Source: Bacteroidota bacterium (lineage in GTDB: Bacteria > Bacteroidota > Bacteroidia > Flavobacteriales > Flavobacteriaceae). Taken from it: a DNA stretch of 6,690 nt. How positions within the stretch are numbered: position 1 is the first letter of the stretch; every line of letters begins with the position of its first letter. The DNA lies in the NCBI GenBank assembly GCA_021793535.1, contig JAJYSO010000095.1, forward strand, positions 1-6,690, written 5' to 3'. This document shows positions 1 to 6,570 of this stretch, piece after piece. A program made the translations under genes and the position numbers. Under the pieces are notes generated by a model. The model had not been told where the DNA came from. It made no database searches and saw nothing but the letters and a program-made list of their open reading frames with translations.

Positions 1-2770
1 AAGTGGGAGCAATATCGGCGGCAGTATGAATGGATTTGAGCAGCTGATGGACAAGGTTCCCCCAAAGCTGAGCTCGTTCTTTGGCGGAACCCCATTCTTG
101 TCCGGATCGGGTGACCATGTAAATATTGTGATCTTGCGGAGCCGAGCAAATAAATGTAGGGACGGAAGGGGTGGGCCCGGTTTGCTCTTCATGTGTTTTA
201 GGGGGAGGTAATTGGCCGAAAACATATCGGTGCTGTTCAGGGTTCCACAGGTTTTTGTGTTTTAAAAAAGCGATGAACCAATCCGAAAAGGTCTCCATTT
301 TTTCACGGGCCTTTTCCTCCCTACTGGAGAGGATGTACAATTGATCCTTAGGACGGGTGAGGGCGACATACAAGAGGTTGATCGCATCCATTTCTTTTTC
401 CAAAAGCAATTGGGAATAAAGTTGGGAAGGAACAGCACCATAATGCACAAAATCCTTTTTAACGCTGGTGTTGACGTAGGGGATTTTATGTTCTTTTCCC
501 ATCGGAATCCAAAGGTTGTCTTTTCGAGTGTCGTAGATCTCTGAATCGGCATAAGGAAAGATGACAATGGGGAATTCCAGTCCTTTTGCTTTGTGAATGG
601 TCATGATTTGAACCGCGTCGTTACCCTCGGGAAGAACAATGGTGAGCTTGTCTTTTTTAAGTTCCCACAAATCCAGAAAACCTGCCATTCCTCCGGCATG
701 TCGCTGGGTGTATTCGTAGACAAAATCTAGAAAAAACTGTACATAGGCATCGGCTTGGTCGGTGAGTTTGAATTGGCGCAAGCTGTAGGCAATGGCATCG
801 TAAAAAGGCAACCGCTCGAAGGTGGCCAGGTCGAAGGAAAAACCTTCGGGTGTTAAGGCTTCAAAAAAGGCGGCACCTTCCAAGTGGAGTTTGGGATGAA
901 TGAATTGAAATTCAGTTGAAGAGGAAATCACCTGGGGGTACAAGTAGTTCAACAGTTCAAATTTTAAGCTTTTGTCCTTGGGCCGGGTGGCGTACTGGAT
1001 CAGGTTTAAAAGGAAGTTGACCGTTGGGGAATTTTTAAGCAGCAGGCTCTCAGCAGAAATGATCGGGATGTTGTTTTGGGTTAAAAAGTCGGCAATAGCA
1101 TATCCTTCCTTTTTGTGTCGGACAAGAATGCAAACCTCTTTGTATAAGGGGTAACCTGCTGGATACTTTGCTTTGAGTTCCGTTAGAATGGCGAGCACCT
1201 CTTTGGGGTAGGACTCGTTGGCTTCTTCTTTGTTGGCCGCAGGCAGGAAGCGAAGATCGACCAAGCCTTGTTTTTGGAGGGCCGGGCGTTGGGCCGATTT
1301 TTCGAAGAGTGTCCGGTATGCTTCCGTTTGGAGATGACCCGCGGAGTAGGTAAAAAATGCGTTGTTGAACTGGACAATATCGCTACTGCTCCGGTAATTT
1401 TCCGGCAAATGCTCAATTTGCTTTTTGGTGAAAAAGGGATTTTTTTCAGCAGATAGTGCCATGAATTGTTTGGCTTTCCCGCCCCTCCACCGGTATATGG
1501 ATTGTTTGGCATCTCCGATCAAGGTCAGCTGTCCGGCTTCTTTGGAAAGGCTTTCGCTGATCAAGGGTTTTAAGTTTTCCCATTGTAAGACGGAGGTGTC
1601 TTGAAATTCATCGATGTAAAACGCGTTGAAGCGTTCTCCCAAACGTTCATAGATAAAGGGAGCCGGTTCATTTTTGATCTGCTTGCTGATCTTTTGATTG
1701 AACTCCGAGATCATGAGTAAACCGCGTTCTGTCTTGAGCTGGTCCACTTCTTTTTCGATGGCCGATAACAGGGAAGTGGAACTGAGTTTTTTTAAGATTT
1801 GCTGATGAAAATCTACCCGATAATAAGCTTGTTCCGCACGTTGATACAAATCAGAAATTTGCGGACTCAAGCTGTCAATGATCGCTTTTTTAGAGGCGTC
1901 GAGCCCTTTGTTGTAAGGCGGGTTTTGTTCGGGGTATTGTGCCCACTTGGCTGTAGAAGGTTTCTTCCATTTCCCGTGTGCCAAATCGGAGAAAAAACCA
2001 ATCACTGCTTTTTTGAAATCCCCTTCGCTTAAATGATGAGCGTCCAGGAGTTTAAAAAAATCGTGCCCTGCAGTTTCTTGCTCCTTTTGGGCCGTGTTAT
2101 TTTTTTCTCGAAGCTGGGTTTGCAGCTCTTCAAAGTCTTTTAGGCTGACGTGGCGAAGTTGGGCAAGGGGTGCAAAGTTATTTTCGTTCAGGATCAGTTT
2201 GGCAATCTCATTCAGGTCTTTGGTAATGTCCCAGCTTTTATCCTGGTCGGCTTTGGAGAGGGCAAATTCGATGAGTGTTTGGGTTAACTCCTGGTCTGTT
2301 CCCGCCTTTGAAAGGACCAAATCCACCGCTTCTTGTAAGATTTCTTCTTGCTCTAATTGCACTTCGAAGTGCGTGGGGATGTGCAAGTCTTTGGCGAAGA
2401 CTTGCAGGATACGGTGGGTGAAACTATCGATAGTTGAGATTTCAAAGGCCGCATAGTTGTGGAGGATGGTGGTGAGGAGAACTCGGGCTTTATGTTGAAT
2501 TTCTTCTTTTGGTAGTCCAGTCTGTTTTTGGAGCTGTTCAAACATGGGATGGTGCTCTTTGGCAAGCGGTATGGTGCTGATGCCTTTGAGGGTTTCCACA
2601 ATGCGTTGTTTCATCTCGGCCACGGCCTTGTTGGTGAAGGTGATGGCTAAGATGTTTCGGAAGCCTCTTTTGCCCAGGAGCAGATCGGCAATGTAGTTTT
2701 TGACTAGGGTGAACGTTTTTCCCGATCCAGCAGAAGCGTTATAGATGATGAATTGCGGTGTTTGTTGCAC
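1..2770 (-). CDS. RecB/AddA-like UvrD-superfamily helicase (C-terminus beyond window)
   Basis: One open frame of 923 codons runs from a GTG at 2770 off the left edge, so the 3' end is missing. It shows the superfamily 1A helicase motifs in order: Walker A NASAGSGKT (residues 11-19), Ia ITFTNKAVAEMK (43-54), Walker B YIDEFQDTS (385-393), III GDAKQSIYRWRGG (419-431), then ENYRS, V MTIHKAKGLEF (723-733) and VI YVALTR (801-806). The long insertions between motifs fit RecB/AddA rather than UvrD/PcrA. Proteins of this family unwind DNA ends by ATP hydrolysis during double-strand break repair, usually with an AddB-like nuclease partner. The last residues (GNLVHQLL) resemble the G-x3-H opening of a RecB-type nuclease domain, which would lie outside the window. 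The GTG start is preferred because Walker A then falls about 11 residues in and the gene begins 10 bases after the regulator stop. An in-frame ATG at 2830 would overlap the regulator by about 50 bases. Nuclease activity cannot be judged here. Confidence 0.93.
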   Translation of the reverse strand, partial: MQQTPQFIIYNASAGSGKTFTLVKNYIADLLLGKRGFRNILAITFTNKAVAEMKQRIVETLKGISTIPLAKEHHPMFEQLQKQTGLPKEEIQHKARVLLTTILHNYAAFEISTIDSFTHRILQVFAKDLHIPTHFEVQLEQEEILQEAVDLVLSKAGTDQELTQTLIEFALSKADQDKSWDITKDLNEIAKLILNENNFAPLAQLRHVSLKDFEELQTQLREKNNTAQKEQETAGHDFFKLLDAHHLSEGDFKKAVIGFFSDLAHGKWKKPSTAKWAQYPEQNPPYNKGLDASKKAIIDSLSPQISDLYQRAEQAYYRVDFHQQILKKLSSTSLLSAIEKEVDQLKTERGLLMISEFNQKISKQIKNEPAPFIYERLGERFNAFYIDEFQDTSVLQWENLKPLISESLSKEAGQLTLIGDAKQSIYRWRGGKAKQFMALSAEKNPFFTKKQIEHLPENYRSSSDIVQFNNAFFTYSAGHLQTEAYRTLFEKSAQRPALQKQGLVDLRFLPAANKEEANESYPKEVLAILTELKAKYPAGYPLYKEVCILVRHKKEGYAIADFLTQNNIPIISAESLLLKNSPTVNFLLNLIQYATRPKDKSLKFELLNYLYPQVISSSTEFQFIHPKLHLEGAAFFEALTPEGFSFDLATFERLPFYDAIAYSLRQFKLTDQADAYVQFFLDFVYEYTQRHAGGMAGFLDLWELKKDKLTIVLPEGNDAVQIMTIHKAKGLEFPIVIFPYADSEIYDTRKDNLWIPMGKEHKIPYVNTSVKKDFVHYGAVPSQLYSQLLLEKEMDAINLLYVALTRPKDQLYILSSREEKAREKMETFSDWFIAFLKHKNLWNPEQHRYVFGQLPPPKTHEEQTGPTPSVPTFICSAPQDHNIYMVTRSGQEWGSAKERAQLWGNLVHQLLKSIHTAADIAPT

Positions 2771-2780
2771 GTTTTTTTCT

Positions 2781-3425
2781 TTAAATAGGACTCGATAAAT
2801 TGATGATCTGGATGCATTGGTGGTAGAGCATAATCTTCTGACTGTGCTCCAATTTTTTTAAGAGCCTAGAGATGACCACCCGAGAAGAGTTCAAGTCATC
2901 GGCAATTTCTTGATGGGTGGTTCTTAGGGTTTTGCTGCCGGTGATTTTCTGTTTGTTTCGCAAATAGTTCACCAATCGTTTATCTAATTTTTGAAAGGCG
3001 ATGCGGTCGATGGCTCGAAAGGCATTTTGCAGTTGGCGATCATAGTTTTTAAATACAAAAACGCGCCAACTTTTATAAAGACTGGCCCACTCCTCCATCC
3101 TTTGAACAGGAATGCTGACCAATTGAACGGGCGTTTCGCTAAGGGCCTTGATCTTACTTTTTTGATGGCCTAAACAACAGCTCAGTGTCAGGGCGCAGGT
3201 TTCTCCTTCTTGGATAAAATACAACAAAATTTCATTTCCTTTTTCATCTTGACGGACAATTTTAAGACTTCCACTGATGATCAGCGGAATGGAGCGGACA
3301 TAGTCTCCGTATTTCAGGAGGGTTTGACCCGGTTCCAGCTCTTGGAAAGTACCCGAAGAAAGGATGGCCTGAAGAAGTTCAGGTTGAAAAAGGGGCATGT
3401 ATCGTTCTTTAAATGCAGCAGTCAT
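2781..3425 (-). CDS. Crp/Fnr-family transcriptional regulator
   Basis: This encodes 214 residues. An N-terminal cyclic-nucleotide-binding-type beta barrel (about 18-110) leads through a long dimerisation helix (about 112-145) to a C-terminal winged helix. The helix-turn-helix is near 169-192 (THQEIADDLNSSRVVISRLL), typical of Crp/Fnr DNA-binding domains. The phosphate-binding cassette that holds cAMP in E. coli CRP (GE...RxA) is not preserved. Its place is taken by GETCALTLSCC (74-84), which carries Cys77, Cys83 and Cys84, so cAMP is unlikely to be the ligand. The FNR-type N-terminal cysteine cluster is also absent. I infer a redox, metal or other small-molecule signal. The ATG at 3425 gives the normal family length. 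The frame stays open upstream to 3731, but that extension has no family resemblance. The stop lies 10 bases before the helicase GTG, suggesting one transcript. Its target genes cannot be read from this window. Confidence 0.9.
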   Translation of the reverse strand: MTAAFKERYMPLFQPELLQAILSSGTFQELEPGQTLLKYGDYVRSIPLIISGSLKIVRQDEKGNEILLYFIQEGETCALTLSCCLGHQKSKIKALSETPVQLVSIPVQRMEEWASLYKSWRVFVFKNYDRQLQNAFRAIDRIAFQKLDKRLVNYLRNKQKITGSKTLRTTHQEIADDLNSSRVVISRLLKKLEHSQKIMLYHQCIQIINLSSPI

Positions 3426-3790
3426 TTTTCGGCCTTTTGATGGGCAGTACCGAAGGTAATAAAAATGTGGCGGTTTGGAGGGTAAAAATCGATGAGGATT
3501 AAGGTTTATTTTATGGGAAAGGCCTTTTGAAATTGTTTTTTCTCCGGCATAATCCAGGTGTTGTGTCCAAAGTAATTCCATTTTGCTTGGGCGAGGTTTA
3601 CTTCCGGAATAATGAAATTTTGATTTTGAAAATGAAGCCGCATTTTTCCAAAATGTAGTAGACCATATCACTTTACATAAACTTGCTGGAATGGATTTGG
3701 TAAAATTTTTGATAAGATGGGTTTTGATCATGGCAGGCTTATCTTAAAACTACCTTAGCCCTTATTATCACTGCTATTTTTAGATTTTCA
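3426..3790. other. Intergenic leader upstream of the Crp/Fnr gene
   Basis: These 365 bases separate the regulator from the decayed abiE operon. I find no tRNA, no strong hairpin-plus-T-run terminator and no convincing promoter matching the Bacteroidota consensus (TTTG, about 19 bases, TAnnTTTG). The nearest -7-like string on the minus strand is TACCTTCG, about 27 bases before the regulator ATG, and it lacks a clear -33 element. A regulator promoter is expected here but cannot be placed. The only coding candidate is the doubtful 45-codon frame at 3506-3643. The left end of the AT-rich abiE segment falls near 3790-3800. Confidence 0.5.
3506..3643 (-). CDS. Doubtful 45-aa small ORF in the regulator leader
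   Basis: An ATG-started frame of 45 codons ends at TAA about 80 bases before the Crp/Fnr ATG. The product starts MRLHFQNQNFIIPEV and contains KWNYFGHNTWIMPEKK. It is rich in aromatic and basic residues, has three Trp codons... at least two are clear (W22, W30), and shows no signal peptide or membrane helix. Reading this frame gives a more protein-like composition than the open frame continuous with the regulator, but 45 codons can arise by chance. I do not recognise the family. It could be a small protein, a leader peptide, a gene remnant or noise. Confidence 0.2.
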   Translation of the reverse strand: MRLHFQNQNFIIPEVNLAQAKWNYFGHNTWIMPEKKQFQKAFPIK

Positions 3791-4003
3791 TTAGTCCTTG
3801 CACACTCCGTTTGAACCCGGAACACCACGTTTAATAGAAGTAATAAAATCAGCCCAAATTTCATCATCCGTTTCTTCATTGAAATGCTGTTTTGTGATAT
3901 TGACGATGTCGTTCTTTGTTAGATATAAATATATATCCTTTCCTGTGTTGGAAGGATTGAAAAAATAGGCTGATATGATAATGTTCCACTCTAAATACTT
4001 CAT
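3791..4003 (-). CDS. Hypothetical 70-aa protein, probably truncated N-terminal fragment
   Basis: The ATG at 4003 overlaps the stop of the abiEii reading frame in an ATGA arrangement, so it was evidently the third, translationally coupled gene of the operon. The product begins MKYLEWNIIISAYFFNPSNT and continues through GKDIYLYLTK (21-30) to DFITSIKRGVPGSNG (52-66). This pattern resembles, from memory, the opening of long uncharacterised Bacteroidota proteins that start with a YLEWN...YFFN...YLY segment and continue far beyond this length. Here a TAA follows after VCKD, and the downstream sequence reads as noncoding in all three frames. I infer truncation near 3790-3800, where composition also changes. 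There is no signal peptide, membrane segment or catalytic motif. It may instead be a genuine short protein, and I cannot assign a function. Confidence 0.5.
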   Translation of the reverse strand: MKYLEWNIIISAYFFNPSNTGKDIYLYLTKNDIVNITKQHFNEETDDEIWADFITSIKRGVPGSNGVCKD

Positions 4004-4654
4004 AATTTTACATTCCTAAAACAACGTAACGTTTCCCGTTCCACTTGTTCAAACTCGGGCAAATCTTTGATTTGTTCTTTTAATGAAGATTGCCAACGCC
4101 CTTTGTATTGTGGTAAACGCTCGTTTAGTTTTATTGAAAAATCTTCTGCATTTAAATTTTTACTTTTACATTTGGTTTTAAATTCGCTTACATAAAAATC
4201 TACTTCTATTCCGTGTTGCGTAAGCAAATACCAATTGTTCACTTCGTGAAATATCAACTTTTACTTTTTTGTTGCTGCTTTGTCCACCTAGCGGTCCAAT
4301 ATAACTGATGTAAAAATTGATTCCACCGTCCTCGTGTTCATTATTGTCTATGATTTCGAGTGGAATATTAGCTTCTTCTCTAATGAACTTAAAGGTTTGT
4401 TTGAACCACTCAAAAATTTGCTCGTTGGATATTTCATTTTTGAGCAAGGTAAAATCAAGGTCTTCCGAAAAACGGTAATCTTCAAAATAGATTTTCTTCA
4501 ACACTGTTCCGCCTTTAAACACGATTGCTTTTGAAAGTTGTTCGTGTAGGGAAATACCAAATAAAATCCACGAAAGAATGTAGTCTTTTTCAATTTGTTG
4601 GTCTCGTACACCAACCGCTATTGCTTTTTGTTGTATTTCGCCTGGTTTTATCAC
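4000..4654 (-). pseudogene. abiEii: AbiEii-family nucleotidyltransferase toxin, internal deletion and frameshift
   Basis: The first frame, from GTG 4654, carries nucleotidyltransferase-fold hallmarks of the AbiEii/AbiGii (type IV) toxin family: KGGTVLKKIYF (residues 47-57), RFSEDLDFT (61-69) and VKVDIS (131-136). It matches the family up to QLVF (143), then reads 15 unrelated residues to a stop at 4178. The rest of the family continues in another frame from WYLLTQHG (4233 leftwards) through KLNERLPQYKGRW to a TGA at 4000. About 50 family residues are missing between them, including the E...EK(L/I)R...RD(F/I)YDIW stretch. The two ends meet within one copy of TTGGTATTTG (4225-4234). Members of this family transfer nucleotides onto cellular targets, such as tRNA in the related MenT toxins, and are countered by AbiEi. 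This copy should be inactive. The start overlaps the abiEi stop in a GTGA arrangement, which supports the GTG. Confidence 0.88.
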
Positions 4655-5472
4655 GTGTATATTGCTGATTTAATTGTTTCGGTTTCTAAATTTTGTAATA
4701 CACTCCAACGTGTATTGTATTTGCCTATTTTGGGTAGTTCGGTGTCAAGTGTGATGTATGAAGTGGTCTTTAATTTTTGTAATTCATTAATGATGCTTAT
4801 GTCTATTTCAAGTAATTCCAGTAAAAACCCCAAACGCTTTATAACAGCTTGCGTACCAAATTTCTTGGCGTATTCAAGCAAAGTATCGTATTTTAATTTG
4901 TCTTTTGAAATATAGATTGCTCTTGCTATCTCAACGATCCCACCTGCATAATTAGGTTTAAACAAACAATCGATAAGTGTTTTTTCCAGGTCGGAACACC
5001 ATACTTTGTTGAAGCTGTCAATCCAAATTTTCTTTGCACCAAAGAAGTGTTCTTGGTTGTGATATATAAATTGAAAGGTAACTCCCTTAATGTCGATTTG
5101 AGAAGGACGTAACTGTTTAGCCACAACAATTTGTTCTTTTAAAGATGGTTGAGTAATTAAATTATGGATTTGCAAAGCAGAGTAGTAAGCAATGTAATGA
5201 TGTGTGTCTTTGGTCAATGGCTCAGCAAGTAAATGCCAATCAGGCATGAAAGATTGAGGATCTTGTTCATAAGGAATTAAATAATATAAACCTTTTTTCA
5301 AACGCATTAATAAACCACGCCTCACCATATCACTAAGCAATTCTTTCAGAGCACTTTTACTGGAATTAGGGAGTGCCTTTTTTGCTTCATCATAGCCAAA
5401 ACAATATTGTTCAATTCTATTGAAGTAATTCAAAATCTCACTTGACTGTGTTGAAATGTTCTTATTTTTCAT
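4651..5472 (-). CDS. abiEi: AbiEi-family antitoxin / transcriptional autoregulator
   Basis: The intact frame encodes 273 residues. The N-terminus (about 10-68) is a winged helix-turn-helix with the family pattern LLSDMVRRGLLMRLKKGLYYL (45-65). The C-terminal domain contains HHYIAYYSALQIHNLITQPS (91-110), FQFIYHN, the SDLEKTLIDCL...PNYAGG core (160-178) and a conserved end, RWSVLQNLETETIKSAIYT. AbiEi proteins neutralise the cognate AbiEii nucleotidyltransferase without stable complex formation (type IV) and repress their own promoter through inverted repeats. The ATG at 5472 is chosen over an in-frame TTG three codons upstream. The stop overlaps the toxin GTG (GTGA), typical of this operon. 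I see no lesion here although the toxin downstream is broken. Inverted repeats at 5482-5498 and 5518-5544 are candidate operators. The segment is clearly more AT-rich than the helicase and Fic regions on either side, consistent with horizontal acquisition. Confidence 0.92.
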   Translation of the reverse strand: MKNKNISTQSSEILNYFNRIEQYCFGYDEAKKALPNSSKSALKELLSDMVRRGLLMRLKKGLYYLIPYEQDPQSFMPDWHLLAEPLTKDTHHYIAYYSALQIHNLITQPSLKEQIVVAKQLRPSQIDIKGVTFQFIYHNQEHFFGAKKIWIDSFNKVWCSDLEKTLIDCLFKPNYAGGIVEIARAIYISKDKLKYDTLLEYAKKFGTQAVIKRLGFLLELLEIDISIINELQKLKTTSYITLDTELPKIGKYNTRWSVLQNLETETIKSAIYT

Positions 5473-5481
5473 AGTATACAA

Positions 5482-5498
5482 GTCAGCTATAACCTGAC
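5482..5498. promoter_or_regulatory. Candidate AbiEi operator, inverted repeat GTCAG-N7-CTGAC
   Basis: GTCAG CTATAAC CTGAC is a perfect 5-bp inverted repeat with a 7-bp spacer, ending 9 bases upstream of the abiEi ATG. AbiEi-type antitoxins are known to bind inverted repeats at their own promoter, so position and symmetry suit an autoregulatory site. The arms are short and could be chance. Confidence 0.35.
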
Positions 5499-5508
5499 CT
5501 CAATGATA

Positions 5509-5517
5509 CGAAATATA
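5509..5517 (-). promoter_or_regulatory. Weak -7-like promoter element for abiEi
   Basis: The minus strand reads TATATTTCG, one mismatch from the Bacteroidota -7 consensus TAnnTTTG, about 37 bases before the abiEi ATG. No TTTG or TTG element is visible at the right distance upstream, so the call is weak. Its placement between two inverted repeats is its best support. Confidence 0.25.
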
Positions 5518-5544
5518 TTTCTAAGTTAAATTACATTTTAGAAA
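5518..5544. repeat. Inverted repeat TTTCTAA-N13-TTAGAAA
   Basis: Perfect 7-bp arms flank a 13-bp AT-rich spacer directly upstream of the weak abiEi -7 element. It might be a second antitoxin operator, or a chance symmetry in AT-rich DNA. Its arm sequence differs from the GTCAG repeat, which argues against one protein recognising both. Confidence 0.3.
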
Positions 5545-5566
5545 AATCGCTTTACTATCTTAATAA

Positions 5567-6327
5567 TCAGTTTTTAGTGGTTAGAACGGGATCGTAGCCT
5601 TGTTCTTGGAGAGTCGAGTTGGTCTCCAATAAGCCTTTCATAAGAGAAGCTAAATCTTTTGCTCGTGCCGAGATATGCTCGGGCAGAGGGGCAAAGGTTT
5701 CTCTGTCGTGTGTTCCTATAAATCCCTCGCCTTTTCGCAAGCCCATATTTTTTAGTTTCTTGTTTCCGATAACGATATGCTGCAAGCGTTCAACCTCTTC
5801 AATAGTTAACCTCATTTTTCCGGACTGTCCGATTACACTTCCCCAGTTTCGAGCACGTACATCGGGAGGGTACTCTCCTTCAATCACAAATGAAGCTCTG
5901 AATCTTTTAATAATAGAAAGGCTGCCATTCGCCGTACCAGCTCTCTGTTTCGTTTACTGAGCCCCACCTCGATGGTATTCGGGAATCCTTTTTTAATGAA
6001 ATTTTCTAATTGTTCTGTTTTCCAAATAAGAAGGGAATACGCCACTGTTCCCGGGAGATTATTTCGGATACAATGTCGCGTTGAATTGACCGATGGCCCT
6101 GTGTATTGAAGAGTTGAATCTACAAGGTCGACGTAGGTTCCTTGTTTGAGGTCAGGCACCTCCAATTTTTCACCTAATAACCACTCACATAAAAACCATG
6201 TCCTGCGAGTGTATTGACTTGTGGGGGTTTCCTCAAGCATTTGTAAAACGACTTCTTTACCGAACTGTTGGAAAAAGGTTTTTAGAATATAAAGATCTAA
6301 GGCCTCATATTTTAAGGCAAAGATCAA
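5567..6327 (-). pseudogene. Fic-family protein, N-terminal half only, frameshifted
   Basis: The frame from TTG 6327 reads like the N-terminal domain of large Bacteroidota Fic proteins: IFALKYEALDLYIL, RRTWFLCEWLLG (41-52), YVDLVD, RHCIRNNLPGT (85-94) and AAFLLLKDS (135-143). After KDS it goes out of frame and stops at 5884. The adjacent frame supplies RASFVIEGEYPPDVRARNW, in which SFVIEG fits the (S/T)xxxE(G/N) Fic inhibitory motif. Adding one base near 5898 joins the two into a continuous family-like protein. It then runs through LRKGEGFIGTHDR and PLPEHISARAKDLASLMKGLLE to a TGA at 5567, after about 250 residues. Full-length relatives are, from memory, near 500. The catalytic HPFxxGNGR segment is absent from the window, so AMP-transfer is lost. 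No ATG is available; the in-frame stop at 6373 bounds the frame, and TTG 6327 gives the expected N-terminus. Confidence 0.85.
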
Positions 6328-6372
6328 ATGACTTTTAAGATCATCCGCGGGTTTGTGTCGAATGATGAGGAC

Positions 6373-6570
6373 TTACCATTTATCCGTATTGTATCGTTGA
6401 TGCTTTTTTGTGGCGATGTCCATTATGTCAGGTAGGGGAAGCTTTTTATCGGTTTTTACTTTCAAGGATTGCAATAAGCTGAGAATATCTAACGAGCGTT
6501 CCTTTTCCGGTAAAGGACAATCATGAAAAAGAGTTATATCCTGTGAAAAATAGTTATTTATGTCAATATG
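6373..6570 (-). pseudogene. 3' end of an unrecognised gene upstream of fic
   Basis: A frame of 65 codons without an ATG, GTG or TTG near its beginning ends at TAA 6373. The well-composed part reads ITLFHDCPLPEKERSLDILS, then a short Lys-rich segment, then PDIMDIATKKHQRYNTDKW. Base composition and codon use from 6373 to about 6535 resemble the fic fragment. Upstream of that the DNA turns very AT-rich, and a TAG lies at 6571. I read this as the C-terminal remnant of a gene that once preceded fic in the same operon. It is in the same frame as fic, separated by one stop and 15 codons. I do not recognise the family and assign no function. Confidence 0.4.

Noticed and set aside
262..2601. Several short open frames on either strand inside the helicase region
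   Set aside because: They overlap a single continuous 923-codon frame with all helicase motifs in order. Their translations show low-complexity Ser/Cys/Phe-rich text typical of out-of-frame reading.
3426..3731. Upstream extension of the Crp/Fnr gene giving a 316-residue protein
   Set aside because: The extra 102 residues show no family resemblance, and the ATG at 3425 gives the usual family length and N-terminus.
3806..3830. tRNA-like T-arm text (CGGGTTCAAACGG on the minus strand)
   Set aside because: The flanks do not pair as a T stem, no anticodon or acceptor arms are found, and the string lies inside the 70-codon frame.
4595..4915. Plus-strand frame of about 106 codons opposite abiEi/abiEii
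   Set aside because: It is antisense to two recognisable genes and has no family-like motif.
5482..5498. Rho-independent terminator between fic and abiEi
   Set aside because: The arms are only 5 bp with no following T-run, and its place next to the abiEi start suits an operator better.
5619..5960. Plus-strand frame of 113 codons opposite the fic fragment
   Set aside because: The minus strand carries clear Fic-family text on both sides of the frameshift, so this is its antisense shadow.
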